A stretch of DNA of 64,000 nucleotides. Origin: Kineococcus xinjiangensis (GTDB taxonomy: Bacteria > Actinomycetota > Actinomycetes > Actinomycetales > Kineococcaceae). The stretch spans positions 88,952 to 152,951 of the forward strand of contig NZ_PTJD01000012.1 in NCBI RefSeq assembly GCF_002934625.1, written 5' to 3'. Shown here in pieces: positions 18,305 through 26,464 of the stretch. The notes under the pieces are model-generated. The model saw only the letters and a program-made list of their open reading frames with translations. It was not told the DNA's origin and made no database searches. Made by a program: the position numbers and the translations under genes. Within the stretch, counting starts at the first letter, position 1. Every line of letters starts with the position of its first letter.

Positions 18305-18982
18305 GTGACCCGATCCGTGCTCGTCGTCGAGGACGACGCGCGCATCCGCCGGGTGGTCCAGCTCACCCTGGCCGGGGAGGGCTTCGAGGTCGTCGAGGCG
18401 GGCTCCGGGGAGGAGGCGCTGGACGCCCTGCGGCACCACCAGCCCGACGTCGTCCTGCTCGACCTGGTCCTGCCGGGGATCGACGGTTTCGAGGTCTGCC
18501 GCCGGATCCGCCGCGGCAGCGACGTGCCGATCATCATGGTGACGGCCCGGGCGGACAGCCACGACGTCGTCGCCGGGCTGGAGGCGGGTGCCGACGACTA
18601 CGTCTCCAAGCCCTTCGTGCCGAAGGAGCTGTCCGCGCGGGTGCGAGCCGCCCTGCGCCGCGCCAACGGTGCCAGCGCCCCGCACACCATCACCGTGGGG
18701 CCGCTGGAGATCTCACCCGAGGACGCGGTGGTCCTGCGCGACGGCACGCGCCTGGACCTGACCCGGACGGAGTTCCGGCTCCTGTGCGAACTCGCCTCCT
18801 CCCCGGGCCGGGTGTTCTCCCGCGAGGAGCTGCTGGAGCGGGTGTGGGGGTACGGCTACTTCGGCGACAACCGGCTGGTCGACGTCCACGTCCACCGGCT
18901 GCGCGGCAAGGTGGAGGACGACCCCAGCCGGCCCGCGCACATCGTGACGGTGCGCGGCATGGGGTACCGGATCCAGCCGTGA
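18305..18982 (+). CDS. OmpR-family response regulator
   Basis: 225 residues. The receiver domain has acidic pocket E9/D10/D11, phospho-acceptor D53 in VVLLDLVLPG, T in MVTARAD and K in YVSKPF. The C-terminal winged-helix domain (about 125-225) ends VRGMGYRIQP. It resembles the CseB/MtrA group. Its GTGA overlap with the kinase gene shows coupling. Targets cannot be read from the sequence. Confidence 0.93.
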   Translation: MTRSVLVVEDDARIRRVVQLTLAGEGFEVVEAGSGEEALDALRHHQPDVVLLDLVLPGIDGFEVCRRIRRGSDVPIIMVTARADSHDVVAGLEAGADDYVSKPFVPKELSARVRAALRRANGASAPHTITVGPLEISPEDAVVLRDGTRLDLTRTEFRLLCELASSPGRVFSREELLERVWGYGYFGDNRLVDVHVHRLRGKVEDDPSRPAHIVTVRGMGYRIQP

Positions 18983-20409
18983 CCGCGCCTCCTGGCGATG
19001 CGACCGGCAGCGGACGCCGCCACGGAGCGGGGCGCCTCCGCAGGTGGCGCAGCCTGCGTGGACGCGCCGCGCTCGCCTTCACCGCACTGGCCGCCCTGCT
19101 CACCGCGGTCACGTCGACGGGGGTCTGGCTGACCGTCTCCCAGTACCTGCTCCTGCAGCGGGAACGCGTCACGACCGCCCAGAGCCTCGCCAACGCCGAC
19201 CGGCTGCAGCGGGGACTGCGGACGGAGGGGCTCTCCGCCCCCCAGCTGCTCGCCCAGCTGCCCCGCGAGACGGGCTCCACGTCGCTGCTGGTCGACGGCG
19301 GGCAGTGGTTCACCACGTCCCTGCGCGTCGGGCGCGACGATCTCCCCCTCCCGCTGCGCCGGGCCGCGCTGCGCGGGGAGGCGTCCCACCAGCGCATCCA
19401 GCTGGGGGGGCACACCGTTCTCGCCGTCGGCGTGCCCCTGCAGGGGGAGGGGCGCGCCTACTTCGAGGTGTTCCCCCTCGACGAGCTCGACGAGACGTAC
19501 CGCACGCTCGGCACGGTGCTCCTGGTCGCCGGCGCGGTCGTGCCCGTCCTGGCGCTCGGCCTCGGCTGGTGGCTGACCCGGCCGGCGCTGCGGCCCATCG
19601 ACCGGGTGGGAGCCGCAGCCGCCGCGATCGCCTCGGGCCAGCTCGACGCGCGCATCGACCACCACGGCGACCCCGACCTCGTGCCGCTCGCGACGTCCTT
19701 CAACCGCACCGCCGCCGCCCTGGAGCGGCGGGTGCGGGCCGACGCCCGGTTCGCCTCCGACGTGGCGCACGAGCTGCGCACCCCGCTCACGGCCATGCTC
19801 GGCGCGCTCTCCCTCGTCGAGCAGCACCGCGAGCGCCTGCCCGGAACGGGGCGGGAGGCCCTGGACCTGCTGCAGGAGGAGGTGGACCGCTTCTCCCGCC
19901 TGGTGCAGGACCTGCTGGAGATCTCCCGCAGCGACGCGGGCAGCCACGACCTGGTGCTGGAGGAGGTGGACCTCGCCGACTTCGTGTGCCAGGCGCTGCC
20001 CGAGCACGCCCACCCCCTGGTGACCCGCGGGCCGGATGGCGACGGCCTCGTCGTCCGCACGGACAAGCGCCGCCTCCGGCAGGTCGTCGCCAACCTCGTC
20101 GACAACGCCGACAAGCACGGCGGCGGCCTGACCCGCGTGACGGTCGCCCGGGTGGGCCGCAACGCCGAGGTGCTCGTCGACGACGCCGGACCGGGCGTGG
20201 ACCCCGCCGAGCGCGAGCGCATCTTCGAGCGCTTCGCCCGCGCGCGCGGCTCGGCGAGCAGCAGCAGCGAAGGGGCGGGGCTCGGGCTGTCGCTGGTCGA
20301 GCGGCACCTGCAGCTCCTGGGCGGCTCCGTCACGGTGGTGGACAGCCCCGAGGGCGGTGCGCGGTTCCGGGTGCTCCTGCCGCTGGAGGTGGCACCGTGG
20401 CGACGCTGA
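18979..20409 (+). CDS. sensor histidine kinase
   Basis: 476 residues. Two transmembrane helices (about 31-55 and 177-198) flank an extracytoplasmic sensor; then HAMP, a dimerisation domain with phospho-accepting H264 in DVAHELRTPL, and an ATPase domain with N box NLVDNADKHGG, G1 DDAGPGVD and G2 GAGLGLSL. A Ser-rich insert (SASSSSEG) precedes the G2 box. GTG start overlaps the regulator stop. The next gene, a GerMN lipoprotein, overlaps its 3' end, as in CseABC or MtrAB-LpqB systems. Confidence 0.93.
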   Translation: MTAPPGDATGSGRRHGAGRLRRWRSLRGRAALAFTALAALLTAVTSTGVWLTVSQYLLLQRERVTTAQSLANADRLQRGLRTEGLSAPQLLAQLPRETGSTSLLVDGGQWFTTSLRVGRDDLPLPLRRAALRGEASHQRIQLGGHTVLAVGVPLQGEGRAYFEVFPLDELDETYRTLGTVLLVAGAVVPVLALGLGWWLTRPALRPIDRVGAAAAAIASGQLDARIDHHGDPDLVPLATSFNRTAAALERRVRADARFASDVAHELRTPLTAMLGALSLVEQHRERLPGTGREALDLLQEEVDRFSRLVQDLLEISRSDAGSHDLVLEEVDLADFVCQALPEHAHPLVTRGPDGDGLVVRTDKRRLRQVVANLVDNADKHGGGLTRVTVARVGRNAEVLVDDAGPGVDPAERERIFERFARARGSASSSSEGAGLGLSLVERHLQLLGGSVTVVDSPEGGARFRVLLPLEVAPWRR

Positions 20410-21287
20410 GCGTCCGCCGGGCGCGCGTGCTGCCCGCGGTCGGCCTGTGCACGCTCCTGCTGACCACGGCCACGACGTGCGGCATCCCCCCGCAGGAGCG
20501 TCCGGTGCCGCTGCCCCGGCAGTCCGCCCCCGACCTGCCGACCGTGGGGGAGCCCCGGCGCGGGGCCATGGTCATGTCCGCGTACTTCGTCCGGGACGGC
20601 CGCCTGGTCCCCGTCCGCCGCGAGCTGGCCGAGGCGACGCCCCAGGCCGCCCTGGAGGCCCTGGTCGCCGGGCCCACGGGCGCCGAGGCCGCGTCGGGCA
20701 TCCGCACGGCCCTGGCACCGCAGCGGCTCGAGGTCCTCGCCCGCGACGGGGTGTCCCCGGAGACGGTGGTCGTCCAGGCGGACGGGGAGCTGGCGAGCGT
20801 CTCCGGCGGCGACCAGCTGCTGGCGGTCGCCCAGCTGGTGTGGACGGCCACGGAACTGCCCGCCACGCGCAGGGTCCGCGTCGTGGTGGACGGGGCCGCG
20901 GTGGAGGTGCCCACCGATGCCGGCCTCGCGCGCACCGCGGTCGGCAGGGAGGACTACGACACCGTGGCACCACCGCCGAAGACGTCGGCGCCGTCGAAGC
21001 CGCCGAAGCCGCCGAAGCCGTCGGAGCCCGCGCCGTCGGAGCCCGCGCCGCTGGAACCCGCGCCGCTGGAACCGGCCCCGCTGGAACCCGCGCCGCTGGA
21101 ACCCGCGCCGCTGGAACCCGCGCCGCTGGAACCCGCGCCGCTGGAACCCGCGCCGCTGGAACCCGCGCCGCTGGAACCTGTGCCGGCGGAGCCCGTCCCC
21201 TCGGACGCCGATGCGGGCCCGGCCGCACCGGTCGTCGTCCCCCTGCCCGCCGGGCGCGACGCCGGAGGCGACGATGGAGAAGGCTGA
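20397..21287 (+). CDS. GerMN-domain lipoprotein with Pro-Leu-Glu repeats
   Basis: 296 residues. Lipobox-like LLTTATTC in the signal peptide gives a lipid-modified Cys at about 24. A GerMN (spore germination/LpqB-like) domain covers about residues 50-180: VMSAYFVRDGRLVPVRREL, ALEALVAGPTGAE, ATRRVRVVVDG. The C-terminal third is a repeat PLEPA x9 and other Pro-rich sequence, probably spanning the wall. GTG at 20397 has GGAGG upstream and lies inside the kinase 3' end. Likely an accessory of the kinase. Confidence 0.85.
   Translation: MATLSVRRARVLPAVGLCTLLLTTATTCGIPPQERPVPLPRQSAPDLPTVGEPRRGAMVMSAYFVRDGRLVPVRRELAEATPQAALEALVAGPTGAEAASGIRTALAPQRLEVLARDGVSPETVVVQADGELASVSGGDQLLAVAQLVWTATELPATRRVRVVVDGAAVEVPTDAGLARTAVGREDYDTVAPPPKTSAPSKPPKPPKPSEPAPSEPAPLEPAPLEPAPLEPAPLEPAPLEPAPLEPAPLEPAPLEPAPLEPVPAEPVPSDADAGPAAPVVVPLPAGRDAGGDDGEG
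21047..21180 (+). repeat. nine tandem 15-bp units (CCGCTGGAACCCGCG type)
   Basis: In-frame minisatellite coding PLEPA, nine copies with only a few silent changes (one unit uses GGCC, the last ends ACCTGTG). Such arrays change length by slippage. Confidence 0.9.
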
Positions 21288-22410
21288 TCCGGTCCTCGGG
21301 CAACCGGAGGGCCGGCGTTCCGAGGACGCCGCCGAGCAGCAGCCCGCTGGCCCCGCCGGGGAGCGCCCCGAGCGGTACCCCGGGAGGCGGGTCCCGGCCT
21401 GGACCGTGCGGACCCTCGCCTACTCCGGTGCCGTGCTGGCCGTCGCGGCGGTCTGCTGGCTCGTCGGCACGGTGGTGCTCCGCCTCTGGCTGGTCAGCGC
21501 CACGATCGCGGTGGCCCTGCTGTTCACCGCGCTGCTCGCCCCGCTCACCCTCCGGATGCGCCGCGGTGGCCTGCCCGCGGTCCTCGCCGCCCTGCTGTCG
21601 CTGATCCTCCTCGTCGGCATCCCGGCCGCGGTCGCCGCCCTCGTGTGGTCCCGCGTCAGCGAGCAGGTGGAGGACCTCACCCCGGTCGTGACGCAGGGCA
21701 TCGACGACATCCGGAACTGGCTGACGACCGGGCCGCTGCAACTCGACCCGGCCCGCGTCGCCGAACTGCGCAACCAGATGGTCAGCGCCGTCAGCAGCGC
21801 GGTCCCCACCCCGGTGGGCGGGGCGCGCACCCTGCTGCAACTGCTCACCGCCGTGGCGCTGGGCCTCTTCGCGGTCTTCTTCTTCCTCAAGGAGGGAGAG
21901 GAGATGTGGCGCTGGCTCGTCCGCCGCGTGACGCCCCGGCACCGGGCGACGGTGGACCGCGCCGGACGGGCGGCGTGGGGCACGCTCACCGGCTACGTGG
22001 TCGGCCTGACGCTGGTGGCCCTGGCCGACGCCGTGCTCATCGGCACGGGGCTCTTCTTCGTCGGAGTCCCGCTGTGGCTCTCGCTGGCGCTGCTGACCTT
22101 CGTCGGCGCCTACGTGCCCATCCTGGGAGCGACGGTGGCCGGGGCCGTGGCCGTCCTCGTCACGATGGTCACCAACGGCCCGCAGGACGCCCTCATCGTG
22201 CTCGGGATCGTGCTGCTCGTGCAGCAGGTGGAGGGCAACCTGCTGCAACCCCTCGTCGTGGGCCGGGCGGTGCAGCTGCACCCGGTGGTCGCCCTCGTGG
22301 CCGTCACCGCCGGCACGCTCCTGCTCGGCATCACCGGCGCCCTCCTGGCGGTTCCCCTCACGGCCGTGGTCTACCGCGTCCTGGCGGCGGTCAACGCCGA
22401 CCGGAGCTGA
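21274..22410 (+). CDS. AI-2E family transporter
   Basis: 378 residues with about eight membrane segments. The first pair is near residues 48-95, a large loop lies at 125-180, and the conserved C-terminal half contains GLTLVALADAVLIGTGLFFVGVPLW and LVQQVEGNLLQPLVVGRAVQLHP, the signature of the AI-2E/TqsA/PerM family. Members export small molecules or act as antiporters; autoinducer transport is not established for most. The ATG overlaps the lipoprotein stop, so it is the last gene of the two-component operon. A terminator follows. Confidence 0.88.
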   Translation: MEKADPVLGQPEGRRSEDAAEQQPAGPAGERPERYPGRRVPAWTVRTLAYSGAVLAVAAVCWLVGTVVLRLWLVSATIAVALLFTALLAPLTLRMRRGGLPAVLAALLSLILLVGIPAAVAALVWSRVSEQVEDLTPVVTQGIDDIRNWLTTGPLQLDPARVAELRNQMVSAVSSAVPTPVGGARTLLQLLTAVALGLFAVFFFLKEGEEMWRWLVRRVTPRHRATVDRAGRAAWGTLTGYVVGLTLVALADAVLIGTGLFFVGVPLWLSLALLTFVGAYVPILGATVAGAVAVLVTMVTNGPQDALIVLGIVLLVQQVEGNLLQPLVVGRAVQLHPVVALVAVTAGTLLLGITGALLAVPLTAVVYRVLAAVNADRS

Positions 22411-22435
22411 CCGGGCGCCCGCGAGCGCACACGCA

Positions 22436-22465
22436 AGAGGCCCCCGAGCATGCTCGGGGGCCTCT
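22436..22465. terminator. palindromic terminator
   Basis: Perfect 30-bp palindrome, arm AGAGGCCCCCGAGCA, between the AI-2E gene and the leftward tRNA-Arg; it can serve both. Confidence 0.85.
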
Positions 22466-22485
22466 CACGTCGCTGTCTCAACGAG

Positions 22486-22558
22486 TGCGCCCGAAGGGAT
22501 TCGAACCCCTAACCTTCTGATCCGTAGTCAGATGCTCTATCCGTTGAGCTACGGGCGC
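22486..22558 (-). tRNA. tRNA-Arg (anticodon ACG)
   Basis: 73 nt: acceptor GCGCCCG/CGGGCGC, anticodon loop CTACGGA giving ACG, T-loop GGTTCGAATCC, discriminator A. It is the predicted substrate of TadA encoded at 9,045. Confidence 0.96.
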
Positions 22559-22732
22559 AGGCGCCGCATCCCGTGTCGGGGCGCAGCGGCCGGGGTCAAC
22601 CATAGCGGCCCGTCCCGTCAGCGCCTAATCGCCCCCCGTCCGGTGGACGAGCCGCGCTGGGCGCGGCGGGGAGGCCGCAGGCGGGTCCCGGACGGCTCCC
22701 GCGGCCACCATCGGGAACGTCCGCGAGACGAC

Positions 22733-22768
22733 GAAAGCCCCGCCCCGGCGAACCGGGACGGGGCTTTC
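22733..22768 (-). terminator. terminator of tRNA-Ser(GCT)
   Basis: Stem GAAAGCCCCG/CGGGGCTTTC continued by CCCGG/CCGGG with one mismatch and a CGAA loop. On the minus strand it lies just downstream of the tRNA. The rest of the 215-base gap between the two tRNAs shows nothing else. Confidence 0.75.
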
Positions 22769-22773
22769 CACTG

Positions 22774-22864
22774 CGGAGGTGGCGGGATTTGAACCCGCGA
22801 GGGGGTTGTAGCCCCCAACCCGCTTAGCAGGCGGGCGCCATAGACCGGACTAGGCGACACCTCC
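22774..22864 (-). tRNA. tRNA-Ser (anticodon GCT)
   Basis: 91 nt: acceptor GGAGGTG/CACCTCC, anticodon loop CTGCTAA giving GCT, long variable arm, T-loop GGTTCAAATCC. CCA not encoded. Confidence 0.95.
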
Positions 22865-22931
22865 GCTCAAAAGGCTAGCAGTCGCCCTCGGGCGGAGCCG
22901 CCACCGGGGAGGCCCGTGCCAGGATCGGGGC

Positions 22932-24941
22932 GTGAGCGAGCCCGCGGCGCCCCACCCGCCGACCCGTCCCGGACGCACCGCCGACGGCGCGGGGGGCGGC
23001 TCGGGGACCCGGCCGGGCGGGGGAGTCAGGCGCAGGACGGCGCTCATCGCCGGCGCCGCGGGTGCCGTCGTCGCCGCCGGGGCCGGAGCCGCCGTGGTGC
23101 TCACCCGCCGGCCCGATCCCGAACCCGCCCGCCGAGCGGCGGAAGCCGTCGCGGCCGCCTGGAACGAGAGCCGGTGGGACGCGGTCACCTGGGACGGGCC
23201 GGTCACGCCCGCCGCGGTGACGGACCGGTACGCCGCCGCGACGCAGGGGCTCGCCGCGGGAGGGGTCACCGGACCCGAGGTCGCGCTCGCCGGGGTCGAC
23301 AGCACCCGGCTCGCCGAGGGCCGCGCCCGCGCCACCTACGACGTGTCGTGGCAGGCCGGCCCCCAGCGGTGGACCTACCGCAGCACCGCCGACCTCGTCC
23401 GCCCCCCGGAGGGCGAGCCCGACACCTGGCGGGTGCGGTGGGCGCCCTCCCTGATCCACCCCGAGCTCACCGAGGGGGCCACCCTGACCGCCGTCCGGGA
23501 GCAGCCGCCCCGCGCCGAGGTCCTCGGCCGCGACGGCACCCCCGTCGTGACCGACACGCAGGTCGTCGACGTGGGCGTCCACCCCGCCCGCACCGGCGAC
23601 CCCGCAGCCACCGCCGCAGCGGTCGCCGAGGTCCTCGACGTCGACGCCGCCAAGCTCACCGAGCGCATCCGAACAGCGGAACCCGACGCCTTCGTGCCCG
23701 TCCTCACCCTGCGCCGCACCGACTTCGACGCGCAGCAGGAACGGCTCCGGCCCGTCCCGGGCGTGGTCTTCCGCGCCGGCGTGCTGCCCCTCGCCCCCAC
23801 CCGCGCCTTCGCCCGGTCCCTGCTCGGCGGGGTCGGGGAGGTGACGGCCGAGCTGGTCGAGGAGTCCGGCGGCCGCCACGTCCCCGGCGACCGGGTGGGG
23901 CTGTCCGGGCTGCAGCGCCGCTACGACGAGCGCCTCGGCGGCGCACCCGGCGTCCTCGTCCAGCTCACCGGGGGGACCGGCGCAGCCGCGCGGACCCTCT
24001 TCGAGGTCCCCGCCAGCCCCGGCGAGGCCGTCGGCACCACCCTCGACGAGCGCGTGCAGAACGCCGCCGACGAGGTGCTCGCCACCGTCGGCCCGCAGTC
24101 CGCGATCGTGGCGGTCGACGTCCCCACCGGAGACGTCCTCGCCGTCGCCAACGGCCCCGCCACCGGTGGCGACCGCGCCCTCACCGGCCGGTTCCCACCC
24201 GGCTCCACCTTCAAGGTGGTGAGCACCCTCGCGCTGCTGGAGAAGGGCCTCACGGCGGACGAGCCGGTGCCCTGCCCCCCGACGTTCACCGTCGACGGGC
24301 GCAGCTTCCGCAACTTCGAGGGCGAGGCCCTCGGGGAGACGACCTTCCGCACCGACTTCGCGATGTCCTGCAACACCGCCTTCGCCGACCTGAGCTCCCG
24401 CCTCGACGACGGGGACCTGGCCGCCGCCGCGGCCCGGCTCGGAATCGGCACTGGCTGGGACGTCGGGGTGGACGCCTTCGACGGCGACGTGCCCGTCACC
24501 GAGTCCGCCGTCGACCGGGCCGCGGCCGCGTTCGGGCAGGGCCGCACCCTCGTCAGCCCCCTCGCCCTCGCCGTCGCCGCCGCCTCCGTCGCCCGCGGCG
24601 CCACCGTCGAGCCGCGCCTCGTCGTCGACCCCGCCCCCGAGGGCGCGGCCGCACCGCCCGTCGACCTGCCGGCCGCGTCGGTGGCCACCCTGCACGAGCT
24701 CATGCGCGCCGTCGTCACCGACGGCACGGCCCCCGTGCTGCGCGACTGCCCCGGCGGGGAGGTCTTCGCCAAGACCGGCACGGCCGAGCACGGGCAGCAG
24801 GTCCCTCCCGAGACCCACGCCTGGCTCGTCGGCTGGCAGGGCAGCACGGCCTTCGCCGTGTTCGTCGCCGAGGGGCGCAGCGGGGGCAGCACCGCCGCTC
24901 CCGTCGCCCGTGCCTTCCTCGAGCGGCTCGCGCTAGGGTGA
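22932..24941 (+). CDS. penicillin-binding protein, class B transpeptidase with MecA-type N-terminal domain
   Basis: 669 residues. A short cytoplasmic region and one membrane anchor (residues 38-58) are followed by an NTF2-like MecA_N domain (about 65-180), a dimerisation domain, and a transpeptidase domain with S425 in STFK, SCN near 480, and KTGTAEHG near 617. It crosslinks peptidoglycan or, in this MecA-like group, may have low beta-lactam affinity; that cannot be judged from sequence. The GTG start has a weak AGGATCGGGG before it. Monocistronic. Confidence 0.9.
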   Translation: MSEPAAPHPPTRPGRTADGAGGGSGTRPGGGVRRRTALIAGAAGAVVAAGAGAAVVLTRRPDPEPARRAAEAVAAAWNESRWDAVTWDGPVTPAAVTDRYAAATQGLAAGGVTGPEVALAGVDSTRLAEGRARATYDVSWQAGPQRWTYRSTADLVRPPEGEPDTWRVRWAPSLIHPELTEGATLTAVREQPPRAEVLGRDGTPVVTDTQVVDVGVHPARTGDPAATAAAVAEVLDVDAAKLTERIRTAEPDAFVPVLTLRRTDFDAQQERLRPVPGVVFRAGVLPLAPTRAFARSLLGGVGEVTAELVEESGGRHVPGDRVGLSGLQRRYDERLGGAPGVLVQLTGGTGAAARTLFEVPASPGEAVGTTLDERVQNAADEVLATVGPQSAIVAVDVPTGDVLAVANGPATGGDRALTGRFPPGSTFKVVSTLALLEKGLTADEPVPCPPTFTVDGRSFRNFEGEALGETTFRTDFAMSCNTAFADLSSRLDDGDLAAAAARLGIGTGWDVGVDAFDGDVPVTESAVDRAAAAFGQGRTLVSPLALAVAAASVARGATVEPRLVVDPAPEGAAAPPVDLPAASVATLHELMRAVVTDGTAPVLRDCPGGEVFAKTGTAEHGQQVPPETHAWLVGWQGSTAFAVFVAEGRSGGSTAAPVARAFLERLALG

Positions 24942-25069
24942 GCGCCCTCCTCGTGCAGCGCGCACCCACGGGCACCCGTCGGCGGGGTGCGAGAGCACTT
25001 CCCGGGCGACACGCAACTCGGCATGCCCCAGGAATTGCCATCGCTGCCCCATTGGGGTGAAGATGCTTG

Positions 25070-25160
25070 CTGTAGGCCCTCTGGGCTACACACCGGACCC
25101 GGCTCATCCCCCCCGAGCCGGACCGTAGACGGCCCCCGCTCCCCCCCAGCGGGGGCCGTT
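25070..25160 (+). ncRNA. 6C RNA (actinobacterial sRNA, B11-like)
   Basis: Three hairpins in a row. The first is TGTAG-GCCC/GGGC-TACA (about 25071-25090). The second is CCGGCTC/GAGCCGG (25099-25121) with a loop containing seven C. The third is the 12-bp stem ACGGCCCCCGCT (25129-25140)/(25148-25159) with a loop of seven C and probably ends transcription. C-rich loops on adjacent hairpins define the 6C motif. The position just before a Ssd/CpaE-like gene matches mycobacterial B11. A possible -35 TTGCCA is at 25035-25040. Ends are estimated. The rest of the 395-base gap shows nothing else. Confidence 0.85.
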
Positions 25161-25336
25161 CCACGTCCGGCGCCGGATGCGCGGTCGCCGCCCCGGCCTC
25201 CCGGCGCGAGGACCCGCGCCCGGTCCACAACCGGCCCCTCCGGGCCGCGCGTCCACAGCTGCGCCGCTCCCGACCGTCCCCGCCTCCTCGGCGCACCACG
25301 GTGGTCCCCCGCCCACCGCACCGAGGAGGACCCGCC

Positions 25337-26464
25337 GTGGCCGCCCCGACCCGCCACCCGAGCCCGCACCCCGGCGACGCCGCCGTGCTCTGCACCGCAG
25401 ACGAGGAGCTGGCCGCCGCGGTCCAGCGCATCGCCGCCGCCGCCGGCTGCGCGTCCCTGCCGCACCGCCGGACGCCCGATCCGGGCCCGGCCCCCACCGG
25501 CACGCGGGCGCGCCTGCTGCTCGTGGGCGCCGACGTCCTGACCGGCAGCCGCGCCGGCCGGCGCCTCCCGTCCGGCACGGAGGTCGTCGTCCTGAGCCTC
25601 GCACCCGCCCCGGAGGACCTGTGGCAGCGCGCCGCAGACGCCGGCGCCTGCCACGTCGCCGTCCTGCCCGAGGCCGAGGCGTGGCTGCTGGAGCGCCTCG
25701 CCGACCTCGCCGACCACCTCGCCGACCAGCTCACCGACACGGGCCAGGTGGTCGGCGTCGTCGGCGGCTGCGGCGGCGCCGGCGCCAGCGTCCTGGCGAG
25801 CGCCCTGGCCGGCACCGCCGCCGCCCGCGGCAGCGCCACCCTCCTCGTCGACGGCGACCCCCTCGGCGGCGGGCTCGACCTCCTCCTCGGCGCCGAGGAC
25901 CTCCCCGGCCTGCGCTGGGCGGACCTGCTGCGGGTGCGCGGGAGGCTGCGCGCCGACGTGCTGCACGCCGTGGTGGCCCCCGAACCCGGGTTGCACCTGC
26001 TGTCCTGGGGACGCGAGGCCAGCCACGAGCTGCCCACCGACGCCGTGGAGTCCGTGCTCTCCGCCGCCCGGCGCTCCCACGAGCTCACCGTCTGGGACCT
26101 GCCCGCCCGCCCCCGCGGCGCCGGCCTCGACGCCCTCGCCGCCTGCGACGAGGTCCTCCTCGTGGTCCCCGCCCGGGTGCGCGCCGCCGCCGCGGCACGC
26201 CGGGTCGCCGAGCTCCTCGCGCCCCGCACCAGCCGGCTCCGGCTCGTCGTGCGCGGCCCCGCACCCACCGGCCTCGACGCCGACGCCCTCGTCGAGGCCG
26301 TCGGCGTCCCGCTGGCCGGGGACCTCGCCGCCGAGAAGGACCTCGACGTCGCCGTGGACCGCGGGGAGGGTGTTCCGCAGCGCCGGCGCAGCCCGCTGCG
26401 CGCCTGGTGCGAGGAGTGGCACGAGGAGTTCCTGGCCGCCCGCGCGCTCGCGGGTGCACTGTGA
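25337..26464 (+). CDS. ssd: CpaE/Ssd-like MinD-family ATPase (septum-site/pilus)
   Basis: 375 residues. N-terminal receiver-like half lacking a clear phosphorylation site, then a MinD/ParA-type domain from about residue 135: VVGVVGGCGGAGASVLASALAG (deviant Walker A), TLLVDGDPLGGGLDLLLG. Homologues (Ssd in mycobacteria, CpaE in tad loci) place pilus machinery or affect septation. The deviant P-loop ends GASV rather than GKST, as in Ssd, so ATP use is uncertain. GTG start with GAGGAGGA. It overlaps the TadA ATPase gene by 4 bases. Confidence 0.85.
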   Translation: MAAPTRHPSPHPGDAAVLCTADEELAAAVQRIAAAAGCASLPHRRTPDPGPAPTGTRARLLLVGADVLTGSRAGRRLPSGTEVVVLSLAPAPEDLWQRAADAGACHVAVLPEAEAWLLERLADLADHLADQLTDTGQVVGVVGGCGGAGASVLASALAGTAAARGSATLLVDGDPLGGGLDLLLGAEDLPGLRWADLLRVRGRLRADVLHAVVAPEPGLHLLSWGREASHELPTDAVESVLSAARRSHELTVWDLPARPRGAGLDALAACDEVLLVVPARVRAAAAARRVAELLAPRTSRLRLVVRGPAPTGLDADALVEAVGVPLAGDLAAEKDLDVAVDRGEGVPQRRRSPLRAWCEEWHEEFLAARALAGAL

